Shown: positions 9,177-18,904, counted from the stretch's first letter. The stretch: DNA of 64,000 nucleotides from Corynebacterium nuruki S6-4 (GCF_007970465.1 NZ_CP042429.1:2790001-2854000); one strand, 5' to 3'. Translations and numbers: made by a program. Notes: a model not told the origin generated them from the sequence alone.

Positions 9177-10129
9177 CGGGTCCGCTCCTTGGGGTCGAGG
9201 GCGTCCTTGAGGGTGTCGCCCAGCAGGATGAACCCCAGCACGGTGAGCGCGAGCGCGCCGGCGGGGTAGAACAGGATCTCAGGGTCCACGCGGAGAGTGT
9301 GCTGGGCGGCGGAGATGTCGTTGCCCCAGGAGACGGTGTCCGGCGGCAGGCCCACACCCATGTACGACAGCGTCGCCTCGGCGACGATGTAGATGCCGAG
9401 GTTCGTGGTCATCATGACGATGATCGGGGCCAGGCAGTTCGGCAGGATGTGCTTGAACAGGATGCCCGCCCGGGACAGGCCGAGGGCGCGGGACGCCTCG
9501 ACGTACTCCTCGTTCTTCGCGGCGAGCACGGCACCGCGGATCTGGCGGGCCATCTGCGGCCAGCCGAACAGGGACAGGACGAGGACGACCGTCCACACGT
9601 TGCGCACGTCGAAGGCCTGCATGAGGACGATCGCGGCGAGCAGCAGCGGAATGGCGAAGAAGATGTCGGTGAGCCGGGACAGCACCGCGTCCACCCAGCC
9701 GCCCAGGTAGGCGGCGACGGAGCCGACGATCACGCCGATCACGGCGACGGCGACCGTGGTGAGCAGTCCGGTGACGACGGAGGCGCGGGCGCCGAAGATG
9801 GTGCGGGCGTAGACGTCGTAGCCCTGCTGGGTGAATCCGAAGGGGTGCCCGGACCGGGCGTGCGCCAGTGAGTCCTCCAGAGTCGCGGCCTTCGGGTCGG
9901 TACCGGAGAACAGGCCGGGCACGACGGTGACCAGCAGGACGAGCAGGATGATGACGGCGGCGACCCAGAACAGCGGGCGGCGTCGCAGGTTGACCCACGC
10001 GGTGCCCCAGAAACCCCTCGGGGCCTCGTCGGGGAGCAGCTGGTCGCGGGTGAGAATGTCGGTGGTCTCGACCTCGGCGACCCAGCGTTCGTCGCGGGGG
10101 AGCGGGGTGACGGAAGTTGTGTCAGGCAT
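9173..10129 (-). CDS. oppC: Oligopeptide ABC transporter permease, OppC/DppC type
   Basis: Inner-membrane subunit of the peptide importer, 318 residues. It has the N-terminal membrane segment typical of OppC (VAAVIILLVLLVTVVPGLF) and the binding-protein-dependent transport domain with the coupling-helix EAA-like loop EYVEASRALGLSRAGILFKHILPN that contacts the ATPase. It overlaps oppB by 8 nt and oppDF by 4 nt, which implies one mRNA with coupled translation. Confidence 0.92.
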   Translation of the reverse strand: MPDTTSVTPLPRDERWVAEVETTDILTRDQLLPDEAPRGFWGTAWVNLRRRPLFWVAAVIILLVLLVTVVPGLFSGTDPKAATLEDSLAHARSGHPFGFTQQGYDVYARTIFGARASVVTGLLTTVAVAVIGVIVGSVAAYLGGWVDAVLSRLTDIFFAIPLLLAAIVLMQAFDVRNVWTVVLVLSLFGWPQMARQIRGAVLAAKNEEYVEASRALGLSRAGILFKHILPNCLAPIIVMMTTNLGIYIVAEATLSYMGVGLPPDTVSWGNDISAAQHTLRVDPEILFYPAGALALTVLGFILLGDTLKDALDPKERTR

Positions 10130-11048
10130 AGCGGATCCTCGGGTCGAGCAGGGCGTAGAGCAGGTCGATGATGAGGTTGGCCAGCACGAAGATGATCACC
10201 AGGACGGTGACCACGCTGACCACCGTGGGTGCCTCGCCGAGGCTCACGGACTGGAAGACCAGACCACCCACGCCGTGGATGTTGAAGATGCCCTCGGTGA
10301 CGATCGCGCCACCCATGAGGGCGGCGAGGTCGGCACCGATGAAGGTGACGACCGGGATCATGGAGTTGCGCAGCACGTGGTTGCGGATCACACCCCACCG
10401 GGTCATGCCGCGGGCCGCGGCGGTGCGCACGTAGTCGGCGCGCATGTTCTGCGCCACCTCGGAGCGGGTCAGCCTGAGCACGTAGGCGAAGGAGACGAGG
10501 CCGAGGACGAACGCGGGCAACAGGAGTTTGGTGAACGAACCGTCGGATCCCACGGTGGGCGGGACCACGCCCCACTGGATGCCGAACAGGTACTGGCCGA
10601 CGAAGCCGATGACGAAGACCGGGACGGCGATGATGAGCAGGGAGATGACCAGCAGGGTCGAGTCGAACCAGGAACCCTTCCGCAGGCCGGCGACGATGCC
10701 GAAGCCGACACCGAAGACGGTCTCGATGACCAGGGCCATGACGGCCAGCCGGATGGTGATGGGGAACGACTCGCCGAGGACCTCGGTGACGGGGCGTCCG
10801 GAGAAGGTCATGCCGAGGTCACCCTGGAAGATCCCGCCGAGGAACATGACGTACTGGACGAGGAAGGGCTTGTCGAGGTTGTACTGTGCGCGGATCTGGT
10901 CGAGGACCGCGGGGTCCGCGGCCTTGTCCCCGGCCAGCGCGGTGACCGGGTCACCGGGGGTGAGGAAGACCATCGCGTAGATGAGGAAGGTCGCCCCGAG
11001 GAAGACGGGGATGAGCTGGAGGATCCGTTTGCCGAGATACCACCACAT
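10122..11048 (-). CDS. oppB: Oligopeptide ABC transporter permease, OppB/DppB type
   Basis: Membrane subunit paired with OppC, 308 residues. The N-terminal helix (LIPVFLGATFLIYAMVFLTPGDP) carries the Pro-Gly-Asp-Pro feature of OppB proteins, and ADYVRTAAARGMTRWGVIRNHVLRN is the ATPase-contact loop. The ATG at 11048 begins 1 nt after the oppA stop. Confidence 0.92.
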   Translation of the reverse strand: MWWYLGKRILQLIPVFLGATFLIYAMVFLTPGDPVTALAGDKAADPAVLDQIRAQYNLDKPFLVQYVMFLGGIFQGDLGMTFSGRPVTEVLGESFPITIRLAVMALVIETVFGVGFGIVAGLRKGSWFDSTLLVISLLIIAVPVFVIGFVGQYLFGIQWGVVPPTVGSDGSFTKLLLPAFVLGLVSFAYVLRLTRSEVAQNMRADYVRTAAARGMTRWGVIRNHVLRNSMIPVVTFIGADLAALMGGAIVTEGIFNIHGVGGLVFQSVSLGEAPTVVSVVTVLVIIFVLANLIIDLLYALLDPRIRYA

Positions 11049-11049
11049 G

Positions 11050-12711
11050 TCAGTTACCGTCCTTCGTGATCTCGGTGAAGACGGGCATGCCCTTCCAGTT
11101 GGACTCCACCCCGTGCAGCTTCGGGTTCCAGGCGGTGGACGCCGCGTAGTACCAGAGCGGGATCTGCGGGAGGTCCTTCATGAGGATGGTCTGCGCCTGG
11201 TTGAAGTACGGGCGGGCCTTGTCTCCGTCGGGCTGTGCGGAGGCCGAGTCCAGGGCCTTGTCGAACTCGGGGTTCGAGTACTTCCCGTCGTTGGACGCCG
11301 CGCCTGTCCTGTAGTTCGAGGTCAGGAACGAGTCGATGGAGGGGTAGTCCGCGTTCCAGCCGGAGCGGAAGGCCGCGCCGACGGTGCCGTTGACGACCGC
11401 GTCCCGCATGGCCTTGAAGGTGGGGTAGGCCTTGCCGGAGGCGTCGATGCCGAGCACCTGGCGGATGCTGTTGGTGACGGCCTCGACCCACACCTGGTGG
11501 GAGGCGTCCGCGTTGTAGGCGATCTGGAACTTCCCGCCGTTCCACGGGTGGATTCTGTTCGCCTCGTCCCACAGTTCGCGGGCCTTGTCCGGCTGGTAGG
11601 TGAGGACCTCCTTGCCGGGGATGTCGGGTATGCCGCCGGGCAGGGTGGGGGCGCCGAAGTCCTCGGCGATCCGCCGGGCACCGAAGTAGACCTTGTCGAT
11701 GACGAGCTGCCGGTCGATGGCCATGGAGACCGCGGCCCGGCGCAGCCGGCCCTCCTCGTCGGTCCGGAAACCGGGGAGGTTCTCGGGGATGGTGAAGTTC
11801 TGGATGGCCGCGTAGGGCTTGTCGTCGTTACTGTCGGGGAAGTCCGCCCTGTAGGAGGGGTAGGCGTCCGCGCCGACATCCTCACGCATGTGGTCGAGGT
11901 CCCCGGACTGCAGGTCCGCGTAGGCGGTGGTCTGCGAGGAGTACATGGTGAAGGAGATGCCCGGGTTCTTCGGCTTGTCGGTGCCGGCGTAGTCCGGGTT
12001 GGCCTTGAGGGTGATGGCGACGTTGTGCTGCCAGGCATCGTCCCCGTCGAACATGTACGGGCCGTTGCCGACCGGGTGCTCGCCGAAGGCCTTCATGTCC
12101 TCGAAGGCGACCTTGGGCAGCGGGTAGAAGGTGGAGAAGCCGAGCATGTTCGGGAAGGCGACGTTCGGGGCACTCAGGGTGACCGTGAACTCCCGGTCGT
12201 TGACCTTGTGGAGACCGGACATCGTGTCGGTGGTCGGCTCCTTTGTCACGTTCCCCTCCTCGTCGGTCTCGCCGGCGACGTCCTTGTAGCCCTTGATCGG
12301 CTCGAAGAAGCTTGACTGGAGCTGGGCGTTCTTGACGTTCGCGCCGAAGTTCCACGCGTCGATGAAACTGTCGGAGGTGACGGGCTCCCCGTCGGTGAAG
12401 GTCCACCCGTCCTTGAGTCTGATGTCGAACTGCGTGGAGTTGGCGTTCGGGGTGATCGATTCAGCGACACCCATGGTCACCTCGCCGTCGGGGGTGTACT
12501 GGGCGAGGCCGGTGAAGAGGGTGTCGATGACGGTGCCGCCGTTGTTCTCGTTGGTGTTGGTCGGGATCAACGGGTTCTGCGGTTCGCCGGAATAGAAGGA
12601 GATGTAGTCGGCCGGGGCGGTCCGGTGGTCCGGGACGCAGGCCGTCACCCCCAGGACGAGCGCCACACCGGTGAGGAGCGCGGCTAGTGCTCTGCGGGGT
12701 CGGATGTTCAT
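11050..12711 (-). CDS. oppA: Peptide-binding lipoprotein, family 5 solute-binding protein
   Basis: Extracellular substrate-binding subunit, 553 residues. Residues 1-24 form a lipoprotein signal peptide (RPRR, hydrophobic stretch, then GVTAC), so Cys25 should be lipidated and tethered to the membrane outer face. The mature part has family 5 features (GLAQYTPDGEVTMGVAESI, FDIRLKDGWTFTDGEPVTSDSF). It is the first gene of the operon; a 257-nt divergent region separates it from purC. No ribosome site stronger than GAAAGAA is seen before the ATG. Confidence 0.93.
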   Translation of the reverse strand: MNIRPRRALAALLTGVALVLGVTACVPDHRTAPADYISFYSGEPQNPLIPTNTNENNGGTVIDTLFTGLAQYTPDGEVTMGVAESITPNANSTQFDIRLKDGWTFTDGEPVTSDSFIDAWNFGANVKNAQLQSSFFEPIKGYKDVAGETDEEGNVTKEPTTDTMSGLHKVNDREFTVTLSAPNVAFPNMLGFSTFYPLPKVAFEDMKAFGEHPVGNGPYMFDGDDAWQHNVAITLKANPDYAGTDKPKNPGISFTMYSSQTTAYADLQSGDLDHMREDVGADAYPSYRADFPDSNDDKPYAAIQNFTIPENLPGFRTDEEGRLRRAAVSMAIDRQLVIDKVYFGARRIAEDFGAPTLPGGIPDIPGKEVLTYQPDKARELWDEANRIHPWNGGKFQIAYNADASHQVWVEAVTNSIRQVLGIDASGKAYPTFKAMRDAVVNGTVGAAFRSGWNADYPSIDSFLTSNYRTGAASNDGKYSNPEFDKALDSASAQPDGDKARPYFNQAQTILMKDLPQIPLWYYAASTAWNPKLHGVESNWKGMPVFTEITKDGN

Positions 12712-12826
12712 GGTCGGGTTCTTTCGTGCACTGGTCGGTGAGCCGTGCAGGCTCCGGAAGAAACGTCGGAAGAGCTCAGCTGTGCGGATGCCGATGTGGC
12801 ACCAGACACATCCACTCTATGACGGT

Positions 12827-12838
12827 GTGAACGTTCAC
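12827..12838. promoter_or_regulatory. 12-bp perfect palindrome in oppA/purC intergenic region
   Basis: GTGAACGTTCAC is a perfect 12-bp palindrome with a central CG, about 115 nt before oppA and 130 nt before purC. A central CG palindrome is typical of LacI-family operators. The GTGA half-sites are only 4 nt apart, too close for GlxR, whose spacing is 6. Confidence 0.4.
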
Positions 12839-12954
12839 GGTAGAAGACGCGGATTTCCGTGGTGTGTCACCGCTGGTGGGCAGCTCACCGGGGCCGGTGG
12901 ACCGCAGGTGGGCGGCAGGTGCACGTCCGCATGGAGTTCAGCTCACCGGGGGTC

Positions 12955-12960
12955 TAGAGT
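12955..12960 (+). promoter_or_regulatory. -10 box of purC, leaderless transcript likely
   Basis: TAGAGT fits the corynebacterial -10 consensus TANANT and ends 8 nt before the purC ATG at 12969. The transcript would then start at or just before the A of the start codon. No Shine-Dalgarno sequence is present, which agrees. Confidence 0.5.
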
Positions 12961-12968
12961 GTGTCCCC

Positions 12969-13868
12969 ATGCGACCTGACTTGTCCGAGTACACGCACTT
13001 CTCCGCCGGGAAGGTGCGGGAGATCTACGAGATCGACGAGACCACCCTGCTCATGGTGGCCACCGACCGGATCTCCGCCTTCGACTTCGTCCTCGAGACC
13101 CCCATCCCCGACAAGGGCCGGGTGCTCACCGCGATGAGCGACTACTTCTTCCGCCGGATCGACTTCCCCAACCACCTGGCGGGCGGGGCCGACGACGAGC
13201 GCATCCCCGAGACGGTCGTGGGACGCGCCCAGGTCTGCCACAAGCTCGACATGCTGCCCTTCGAATGCGTCGTCCGCGGCTACCTCACCGGGTCCGGGCT
13301 CAAAGAGTACCGGGCGAACGGCACCGTCTGCGGTGTGGAACTGCCCGAGGGCCTCACCGAGGCCTCGAAACTGCCCGAGCCGATCTTCACCCCGGCGACC
13401 AAGGCCGAGATCGGTGACCACGACGAGAACGTCAGCTTCGACCGGGTCGTCCTCGACCTCGGCGCGGAGCGTGCGGAGGAACTGCGCGCCGCCTCCCTCG
13501 AGATCTACCGCCAGGCCGCGGCCATCGCCGCCGAGCACGGCATCATCCTCGCCGACACGAAGTTCGAGTTCGGGCTGGACGCCGCGGGCAACCTGGTCCT
13601 GGGTGACGAGGTCCTCACCCCGGACTCCTCCCGCTACTGGCCGGCGGACACCTACGAAGAGGGCAAGGTGCAGCCCAGCTTCGACAAGCAGTACGTCCGC
13701 AACTGGCTGACCGGCCCGAAGTCCGGCTGGTCGCCGAAGGACGGCACCCCGCCGCCCGAGCTCCCCGGCTCCGTCGTCGAGGCCACCCGGGAGCGCTACA
13801 TCGAGGCCTACGAGCGCATCTCCGGCAGCCGGTTCGCCGACTGGATCGGCACCTGCTCCGACCGCTGA
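12969..13868 (+). CDS. purC: SAICAR synthetase
   Basis: Adds aspartate to CAIR in de novo purine synthesis. The 299-residue protein has the family features [10 protein letters not shown] (nucleotide loop), [21 protein letters not shown] and LADTKFEFG. Length is normal. The ATG at 12969 starts MRPDLSEY and is chosen over an upstream frame extension because a -10 box ends 8 nt before it. It is followed after 24 nt by ptrB. Confidence 0.97.
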   Translation: MRPDLSEYTHFSAGKVREIYEIDETTLLMVATDRISAFDFVLETPIPDKGRVLTAMSDYFFRRIDFPNHLAGGADDERIPETVVGRAQVCHKLDMLPFECVVRGYLTGSGLKEYRANGTVCGVELPEGLTEASKLPEPIFTPATKAEIGDHDENVSFDRVVLDLGAERAEELRAASLEIYRQAAAIAAEHGIILADTKFEFGLDAAGNLVLGDEVLTPDSSRYWPADTYEEGKVQPSFDKQYVRNWLTGPKSGWSPKDGTPPPELPGSVVEATRERYIEAYERISGSRFADWIGTCSDR

Positions 13869-13892
13869 CCCCGGCGGTTACGATCGGGGGTC

Positions 13893-16097
13893 ATGGAATC
13901 ATCGACCCCGACAGCGCCGACCACCGCGCCGGTCGCGAAGACCGTCCCCTCCGAGCGGACCTTCCACGGCCGCACCGTCGCCGACCCCTACGAGTGGCTG
14001 CGCGACAAGGAGAACCCGGAGGTCCGGGAGTATCTGGAGGCGGAGAACAGCTGGACCGCCGCGCACACCACCGGGCTCGCCGACCTCGAACACGACATCT
14101 TCGAGGAGGTGCGGGCCCGGGTCCAGGAGACCGACATGTCGGTCCCGGTCCGGTCGGGGGACTGGTGGTACTTCTCCCGGACCCAGGAGGGGAAGAGCTA
14201 CGCGACGATGTGCCGGCGTCCCGTCGACACCGGCGATGACGCCACCTCCTGGACGCCGCCGGAGATCGATCCGACGGACGCGCCGGGCACCCCCGACGGC
14301 GAAGAGGTCATGCTCGACTGCAACGCGCTGGCCGAGGGCCGCGACTTCTTCAGCCTCGGCGCCGCCAGTGTCACCCTGGACGGCCGCTTCCTCGCCTACT
14401 CCGTCGATGAACTGGGCGACGAGCGCTACACCCTGGTCGTCAAGGATCTCACCACCGGTGACCTGCTCGACGACCGGATCACGGACATCTCCGCCGGCGC
14501 GACCTGGGTCGGCGACGACCACCTGTTCTACCAGCGGGTGGACGAGGCCTGGCGGCCCCACGAGGTGTGGCGCCACCGCATCGGCACCCCGGTCGACGAC
14601 GACGTCTGCGTGTTCCGGGAGGAGGACGAGCATTACTGGGTGGGTGTGGGCGTGACCCGCTCCGAGCGCTTCCTCATCGTCAGCAGTGCCTCGAAGACCA
14701 CCAGCGAGACCTGGTACCTCGATCTCGGCGACGGCACCGACCCGACCGCCGCCGAGGGGGCGTTGACGTGCATCCGGCCCCGGGAGCAGGGCGTCCAGTA
14801 CGACGTCGACCATGTCGTGGTCGACGGCCGGGACTGGTGGCTGGTGCTGCACGACAGCCTCGCCGAGCGTCCCAACGGCGAACTGGGACGCTGCCCGGTC
14901 GGCCCGATCTTCGCCCTCGACGACCTCGAGGTCATGGTCGCCCACCGTGACGACCGGCGGATCGAGGGCGTGGACTGCTTCGCCGACCACATCGTCCTCG
15001 CCACCCGCGACAACGCCATCGAGAAGCTGGCGCTGATGATGCTGCCGGCCACGGAATCCGGCCACGGCTGGGGCACTTTCGAGCCGGTTACCTTCGACGA
15101 GGAGCTGTACTCGGCGGGGACGACGGGGAACTCGGAGTGGGAGTCCCCGGTGCTGCGCGTCGCCTACACCAGCTACGTCACCCCGTCGCAGGTGTGGGAG
15201 ATCGACCTGGCGTCCGGGGAGCGGACGCTGCGGCGCGAGCAGACGGTGCTCGGCGACTTCGACCGGACGCGGTACACGGCGTCCCGCCGGTGGGTGACCG
15301 CCGCCGACGGCGCGCGCATCCCGGTCTCGCTGATCCACCGGGCCGATGTGCCGCTGTACGACGTCGACGGCGGTAACCCGGTGCTGCTCTACGGCTACGG
15401 CTCCTACGAGGCGTGCATGGACCCGTACTTCTCGGTGTTCCGGCTGTCGATGCTGGACCGCGGGGTGGTCTACGCGGTCGCCCACGTGCGCGGCGGCGGC
15501 GAGATGGGCCGGGCCTGGTACGAGCAGGGCAGGGAGCTGAACAAGAGGAACACCTTCACCGACTTCATCGCGGTCGCCGACGACCTCATCGCCGCCGGCC
15601 TGACGACCCCGCAGAAAATGGTGGCCGAGGGCGGGTCCGCCGGTGGGCTGCTCATGGGTGCGGTGGCGAACATGGCCCCGGACCGGTTCGCCGGGATCGA
15701 GGCGGTGGTGCCCTTCGTCGACCCGCTGACCTCGATCCTCAAGCCGGAACTGCCGCTGACGGTCACCGAGTGGGAGGAGTGGGGCGACCCGTACCACGAT
15801 CCGGAGGTCTACGACTACATGGCGGGCTACGCACCGTACGAGAACGTCACGGACCAGGTGTATCCGCCGATCCTGGCGATCAGCGGGTTCAACGACACCC
15901 GTGTGCTGTACGTGGAGCCGGCGAAGTGGATCGCGAAGCTGCGGGCGACGGCTGCGCCGGAGTCGGGGGAGTTCCTGCTGAAGACCGACATGTCCTCGGG
16001 GCACGGCGGGGTCTCCGGACGCTACGACCGGTGGCACCAGTCCGCGTTCGAGATCGCCTGGGAGCTCGACCGGATGGGGGCCCGGGAGCGGGTCTGA
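13893..16097 (+). CDS. ptrB: Oligopeptidase B, S9 family serine peptidase
   Basis: Cytoplasmic endopeptidase that cuts short peptides after basic residues. The 734-residue protein has an N-terminal propeller and a C-terminal hydrolase domain; the catalytic Ser is in AEGGSAGGLLMG, the Asp in SGFNDTRVLY and the His in SSGHGGVSGR. No signal peptide. It sits between purC and the dctA-type gene; in C. glutamicum ptrB also sits next to purC. It may help degrade peptides imported by the neighbouring opp system, but that is inference. Confidence 0.95.
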   Translation: MESSTPTAPTTAPVAKTVPSERTFHGRTVADPYEWLRDKENPEVREYLEAENSWTAAHTTGLADLEHDIFEEVRARVQETDMSVPVRSGDWWYFSRTQEGKSYATMCRRPVDTGDDATSWTPPEIDPTDAPGTPDGEEVMLDCNALAEGRDFFSLGAASVTLDGRFLAYSVDELGDERYTLVVKDLTTGDLLDDRITDISAGATWVGDDHLFYQRVDEAWRPHEVWRHRIGTPVDDDVCVFREEDEHYWVGVGVTRSERFLIVSSASKTTSETWYLDLGDGTDPTAAEGALTCIRPREQGVQYDVDHVVVDGRDWWLVLHDSLAERPNGELGRCPVGPIFALDDLEVMVAHRDDRRIEGVDCFADHIVLATRDNAIEKLALMMLPATESGHGWGTFEPVTFDEELYSAGTTGNSEWESPVLRVAYTSYVTPSQVWEIDLASGERTLRREQTVLGDFDRTRYTASRRWVTAADGARIPVSLIHRADVPLYDVDGGNPVLLYGYGSYEACMDPYFSVFRLSMLDRGVVYAVAHVRGGGEMGRAWYEQGRELNKRNTFTDFIAVADDLIAAGLTTPQKMVAEGGSAGGLLMGAVANMAPDRFAGIEAVVPFVDPLTSILKPELPLTVTEWEEWGDPYHDPEVYDYMAGYAPYENVTDQVYPPILAISGFNDTRVLYVEPAKWIAKLRATAAPESGEFLLKTDMSSGHGGVSGRYDRWHQSAFEIAWELDRMGARERV

Positions 16098-16202
16098 CCG
16101 GGCTCCCGACCTGTTCGGCGCCGCCGGACGGCTGTTCGGCGGCACGGAAATTCCCCCCTCATGCCGGGATGGTCCGCGCAGCGGCCACGGGATGCAGCGG
16201 TT

Positions 16203-16219
16203 ATCCCGAATAGCGGGAT
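16203..16219. promoter_or_regulatory. Small dyad upstream of dctA
   Basis: ATCCCG-AATAG-CGGGAT, 6-bp perfect arms, about 130 nt before the dctA start and 25 nt before a larger hairpin. It may be an operator. No regulator is assigned. Confidence 0.3.
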
Positions 16220-16243
16220 GACCTTGGAGGTGAATGTGAGTCA

Positions 16244-16281
16244 CCGCCGGTCGGGTGAGGTGCCTCATACCCGATCGGCGG
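16244..16281. other. Strong hairpin in the ptrB-dctA gap
   Basis: Arms CCGCCGGTCGGG (16244-16255) and CCCGATCGGCGG (16270-16281) pair over 12 bp with one G-T wobble, and an inner TGAGG/CCTCA stem follows after a 2-nt bulge. It lies 147 nt past ptrB and 69 nt before dctA. It could be a distal ptrB terminator or an element in the dctA leader. No T-tract follows. Confidence 0.5.
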
Positions 16282-16349
16282 GGGGAGTGGGACAGTAATC
16301 ACAAAATACCTTTTGGGTGCCCCGCCGCACGGGGGTAATTTTCTCCGTC

Positions 16350-17780
16350 ATGAGCAGTCCCCAGCCGCCGGAAGAAGCGACCGCGACCACCGCGACCACC
16401 GCGGCCGCCGCAGCCGCGAACAAGAAGAAGACTAACAAGAGCCACTGGCTCTACATCACCGTCATCATCGCGATCATCGCCGGTGTCATCCTCGGGCTCG
16501 TGTCGCCGACGGCAGGTGAGAACGTCAAGTTCCTCGGAACGATGTTCGTCAACCTCATCAAGATGATGATCCCCCCGATCATCTTCTGCACCATCGTCGT
16601 CGGCGTCGGCCACGTCCGTGAGGCCGCCACCGTCGGTAAGGCCGGCGGCCTCTCGCTGGTCTACTTCATCATCATGTCCACCTTCGCCCTGGCCATCGGC
16701 CTGGTCGTCGGCAACTTCCTCGAGCCGGGCTCCGGACTCACCATCACCCCGGGCGACTCCGACAAGTACCCCGCCGACGAGCAGAAGAGTGAAGGCGTCC
16801 AGGGCATCATCGAGGAGATCATCCCGGACACGATCGTGTCGTCGATGACCTCCGGTGAGATCCTCCAGGCCCTGTTCATCGCCCTGATGGTCGGCTTCGC
16901 CGTCCAGGCCATGCCGAACAAGGTCGCCGGCCCGGTGCTCTACTCCGTCGAGCTGGTGCAGCAGGTCGTCTTCAAGGTCATGTCGATGGTCCTGTGGGTC
17001 GCCCCGGTCGGCGCCTTCGGCGCCATGGCCGGCGTCGTCGCCGGCAACGGCCTCAGTGCGGTGGGAAGCCTGCTCAAGCTGATGCTCGCCTTCTGGATCA
17101 CCTGTATCCTCTTCATCGTCATCATCCTGGGCGTCATGCTCCGGACCGTCGCCGGGCTCAACATCTTCAAGCTGCTGCGGTACCTCGGCAGTGAGTACCT
17201 GCTCATCTTCGGTACCTCGTCGTCGGAGTCTGCGCTGCCCCAGCTCATCGACAAGATGAACTTCGCCGGAGTGGACAAGTCCACCGTCGGTATCGTCGTG
17301 CCGACCGGCTACTCCTTCAACCTCGACGGCACCGCCATCTACCTGACGATGTCCTCGCTGTTCATCGCCGAGGCGATGGACATGCCGATGAGCCTCGGCG
17401 AGCAGGTCAGCCTCATGGTCATCATGATCATCGCCTCCAAGGGTGCCGCCGGTGTCTCCGGTGCCGGTATCGCCACCCTGGCCGCCGGCCTCCAGGCCCA
17501 CGAGCCGCAGATGCTCTCCGGTGTGGACACCATCCTCGGTATCGACAAGTTCATGTCCGAGGCACGTTCGCTGACCAACTTCACCGGTAACGCCGTCGCC
17601 TGCTTCCTCGTCGGCAAGTGGACGAAGTCGATCGACATCCAGCGGGCCCGCGACGTGATGGACCGGAAGGTCGTGTACGAGGTGGGTGCCGGCAAGGACG
17701 TCGCGCCGGCCCAGGAGTTCGTCGGTGCCGCCCCGCAGCCCGTGATCCAGGAACCGCAGACCGAGGTCTGGAAGCCGTAA
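16350..17780 (+). CDS. dctA: Dicarboxylate/cation symporter, DctA type (SDF family)
   Basis: Secondary transporter that imports dicarboxylates (succinate, fumarate, malate) with cations. The 476-residue protein has about eight membrane helices, a Lys-rich N-terminal tail, and the family signature GYSFNLDGTAIYLTMSSLFIAEAMD, with GAAGVSGAGIATLAAG after it. Glutamate carriers share the fold, so substrate rests on synteny: C. glutamicum dctA lies in the same purC-ptrB-purS neighbourhood. The ATG at 16350 is preferred over a GTG at 16317; TAATTT at 16336-16341 ends 8 nt before it, suggesting a leaderless mRNA. Confidence 0.85.
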   Translation: MSSPQPPEEATATTATTAAAAAANKKKTNKSHWLYITVIIAIIAGVILGLVSPTAGENVKFLGTMFVNLIKMMIPPIIFCTIVVGVGHVREAATVGKAGGLSLVYFIIMSTFALAIGLVVGNFLEPGSGLTITPGDSDKYPADEQKSEGVQGIIEEIIPDTIVSSMTSGEILQALFIALMVGFAVQAMPNKVAGPVLYSVELVQQVVFKVMSMVLWVAPVGAFGAMAGVVAGNGLSAVGSLLKLMLAFWITCILFIVIILGVMLRTVAGLNIFKLLRYLGSEYLLIFGTSSSESALPQLIDKMNFAGVDKSTVGIVVPTGYSFNLDGTAIYLTMSSLFIAEAMDMPMSLGEQVSLMVIMIIASKGAAGVSGAGIATLAAGLQAHEPQMLSGVDTILGIDKFMSEARSLTNFTGNAVACFLVGKWTKSIDIQRARDVMDRKVVYEVGAGKDVAPAQEFVGAAPQPVIQEPQTEVWKP

Positions 17781-17798
17781 CCCGGGCCACCCCACCCC

Positions 17799-17871
17799 GT
17801 TCCCCGAGACCGTCACCGATTGTCCCGACAGCCGCCCGCGGCGTCCGGAATCGGTGACGGTCCCGGGGAAC
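17799..17871 (+). terminator. Long stem-loop after dctA
   Basis: 23-nt arms (17799-17821 and 17849-17871) pair with a single A-C mismatch; the 27-nt loop holds a further GCCGC/GCGGC stem. It starts 19 nt past the dctA stop. Only ATTTGTCT follows, so it lacks a clear T-tract, as do most hairpins in this window. Confidence 0.7.
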
Positions 17872-17973
17872 ATTTGTCTGTGGCGTGCCGGCAACCCTCA
17901 GGTTCGCGCTGACCGGCCCACCCGGTAGTATCGGACCTGCATAAACTCCCAACATCTTCAGGAGAAGAAGACC

Positions 17974-18216
17974 GTGGCCCGAGTCGTTGTCAATGTCATG
18001 CCGAAGGCGGAGATCCTGGACCCCCAGGGCCAGGCCGTCGTCCGAGCCCTGGGGAGGATCGGTGTCTCCGGCGTGTCCGATGTCCGCCAGGGCAAGCGTT
18101 TCGAGCTGGAGGTCGACGGCGTGACCTCCGACGAGATCGAGCGCATCGCCTCCACCCTCCTCGCCAACACCGTCATCGAGGACTACGACATCGTCTTCTC
18201 CGAGGTGGCCGAGTGA
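17974..18216 (+). CDS. purS: FGAM synthase subunit PurS
   Basis: Small subunit that bridges PurL and PurQ in the formylglycinamidine ribonucleotide synthase complex. The 80 residues match the usual length, with [16 protein letters not shown] at the start and [13 protein letters not shown] in the middle. The start is GTG at 17974, with AGGAGAAG just upstream. Its stop overlaps the purQ start by 4 nt (GTGA). Confidence 0.95.
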   Translation: MARVVVNVMPKAEILDPQGQAVVRALGRIGVSGVSDVRQGKRFELEVDGVTSDEIERIASTLLANTVIEDYDIVFSEVAE

Positions 18217-18884
18217 GCGCGCGCATCGGGGTCATCACCTTCCCCGGCACCCTCGACGACGTGGACGCCCTCCGCGCCGTGCGGGTCGCCGGCGCCGAGG
18301 CGGTCGGGCTCTGGCACGCCGACGCCGACCTGAAGGACGTGGACGCCGTCGTCGTCCCCGGCGGCTTCTCCTACGGCGACTACCTGCGCTCCGGCGCGAT
18401 CGCCGCGCTGGCGCCGGTCATGCGCTCCGTCGTGGACCGGGCCGCGGCCGGGATGCCGGTGCTCGGTATCTGCAACGGCTTCCAGATCCTCACCGAGGCC
18501 GGCCTGCTCCCCGGGGCGCTGACCCGCAACGAGGGCCTGCACTTCCACTGCGAGGACACGTACCTCGAGGTCGAGAACACCACCACCGCCTGGACCTCCA
18601 CCTTCACGCAGGGCCAGAAGATCCTCATCCCCGCCAAGCACGGCGAGGGCCGTTTCCAGGCGACCCCGGAGACCATCGAGGAGCTGGAGAAGGACGGCCG
18701 GGTGGTCTTCCGCTACACCGACAACTTCAACGGCTCGGTGAACTCCATCGCCGGGGTGAGCTCCGCCGACGGCCGCGTCGTCGGGCTCATGCCGCACCCC
18801 GAGCACGCCGTCGAGGAGCTCACCGGCCCCTCGCTCGACGGTCTCGAACTGTTCCTGTCCGCCGTCGGCTCGATCGCCGCCTGA
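18213..18884 (+). CDS. purQ: FGAM synthase glutaminase subunit PurQ
   Basis: Class I glutamine amidotransferase that supplies ammonia to PurL. The 223-residue protein shows the nucleophile Cys in GICNGFQ, HGEGRF and the C-terminal [11 protein letters not shown] with catalytic His and Glu. GTG start at 18213, overlapping purS. It is followed 20 nt later by purL. Confidence 0.97.
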   Translation: MSARIGVITFPGTLDDVDALRAVRVAGAEAVGLWHADADLKDVDAVVVPGGFSYGDYLRSGAIAALAPVMRSVVDRAAAGMPVLGICNGFQILTEAGLLPGALTRNEGLHFHCEDTYLEVENTTTAWTSTFTQGQKILIPAKHGEGRFQATPETIEELEKDGRVVFRYTDNFNGSVNSIAGVSSADGRVVGLMPHPEHAVEELTGPSLDGLELFLSAVGSIAA

Positions 18885-18904
18885 TCGTTTCCCCAGGGAG
18901 AACC

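Noticed and set aside
13899..16268. Long minus-strand frame of 789 codons
   Set aside because: Antisense to ptrB; high GC keeps shadow frames open. It lacks family motifs, and ptrB is certain.
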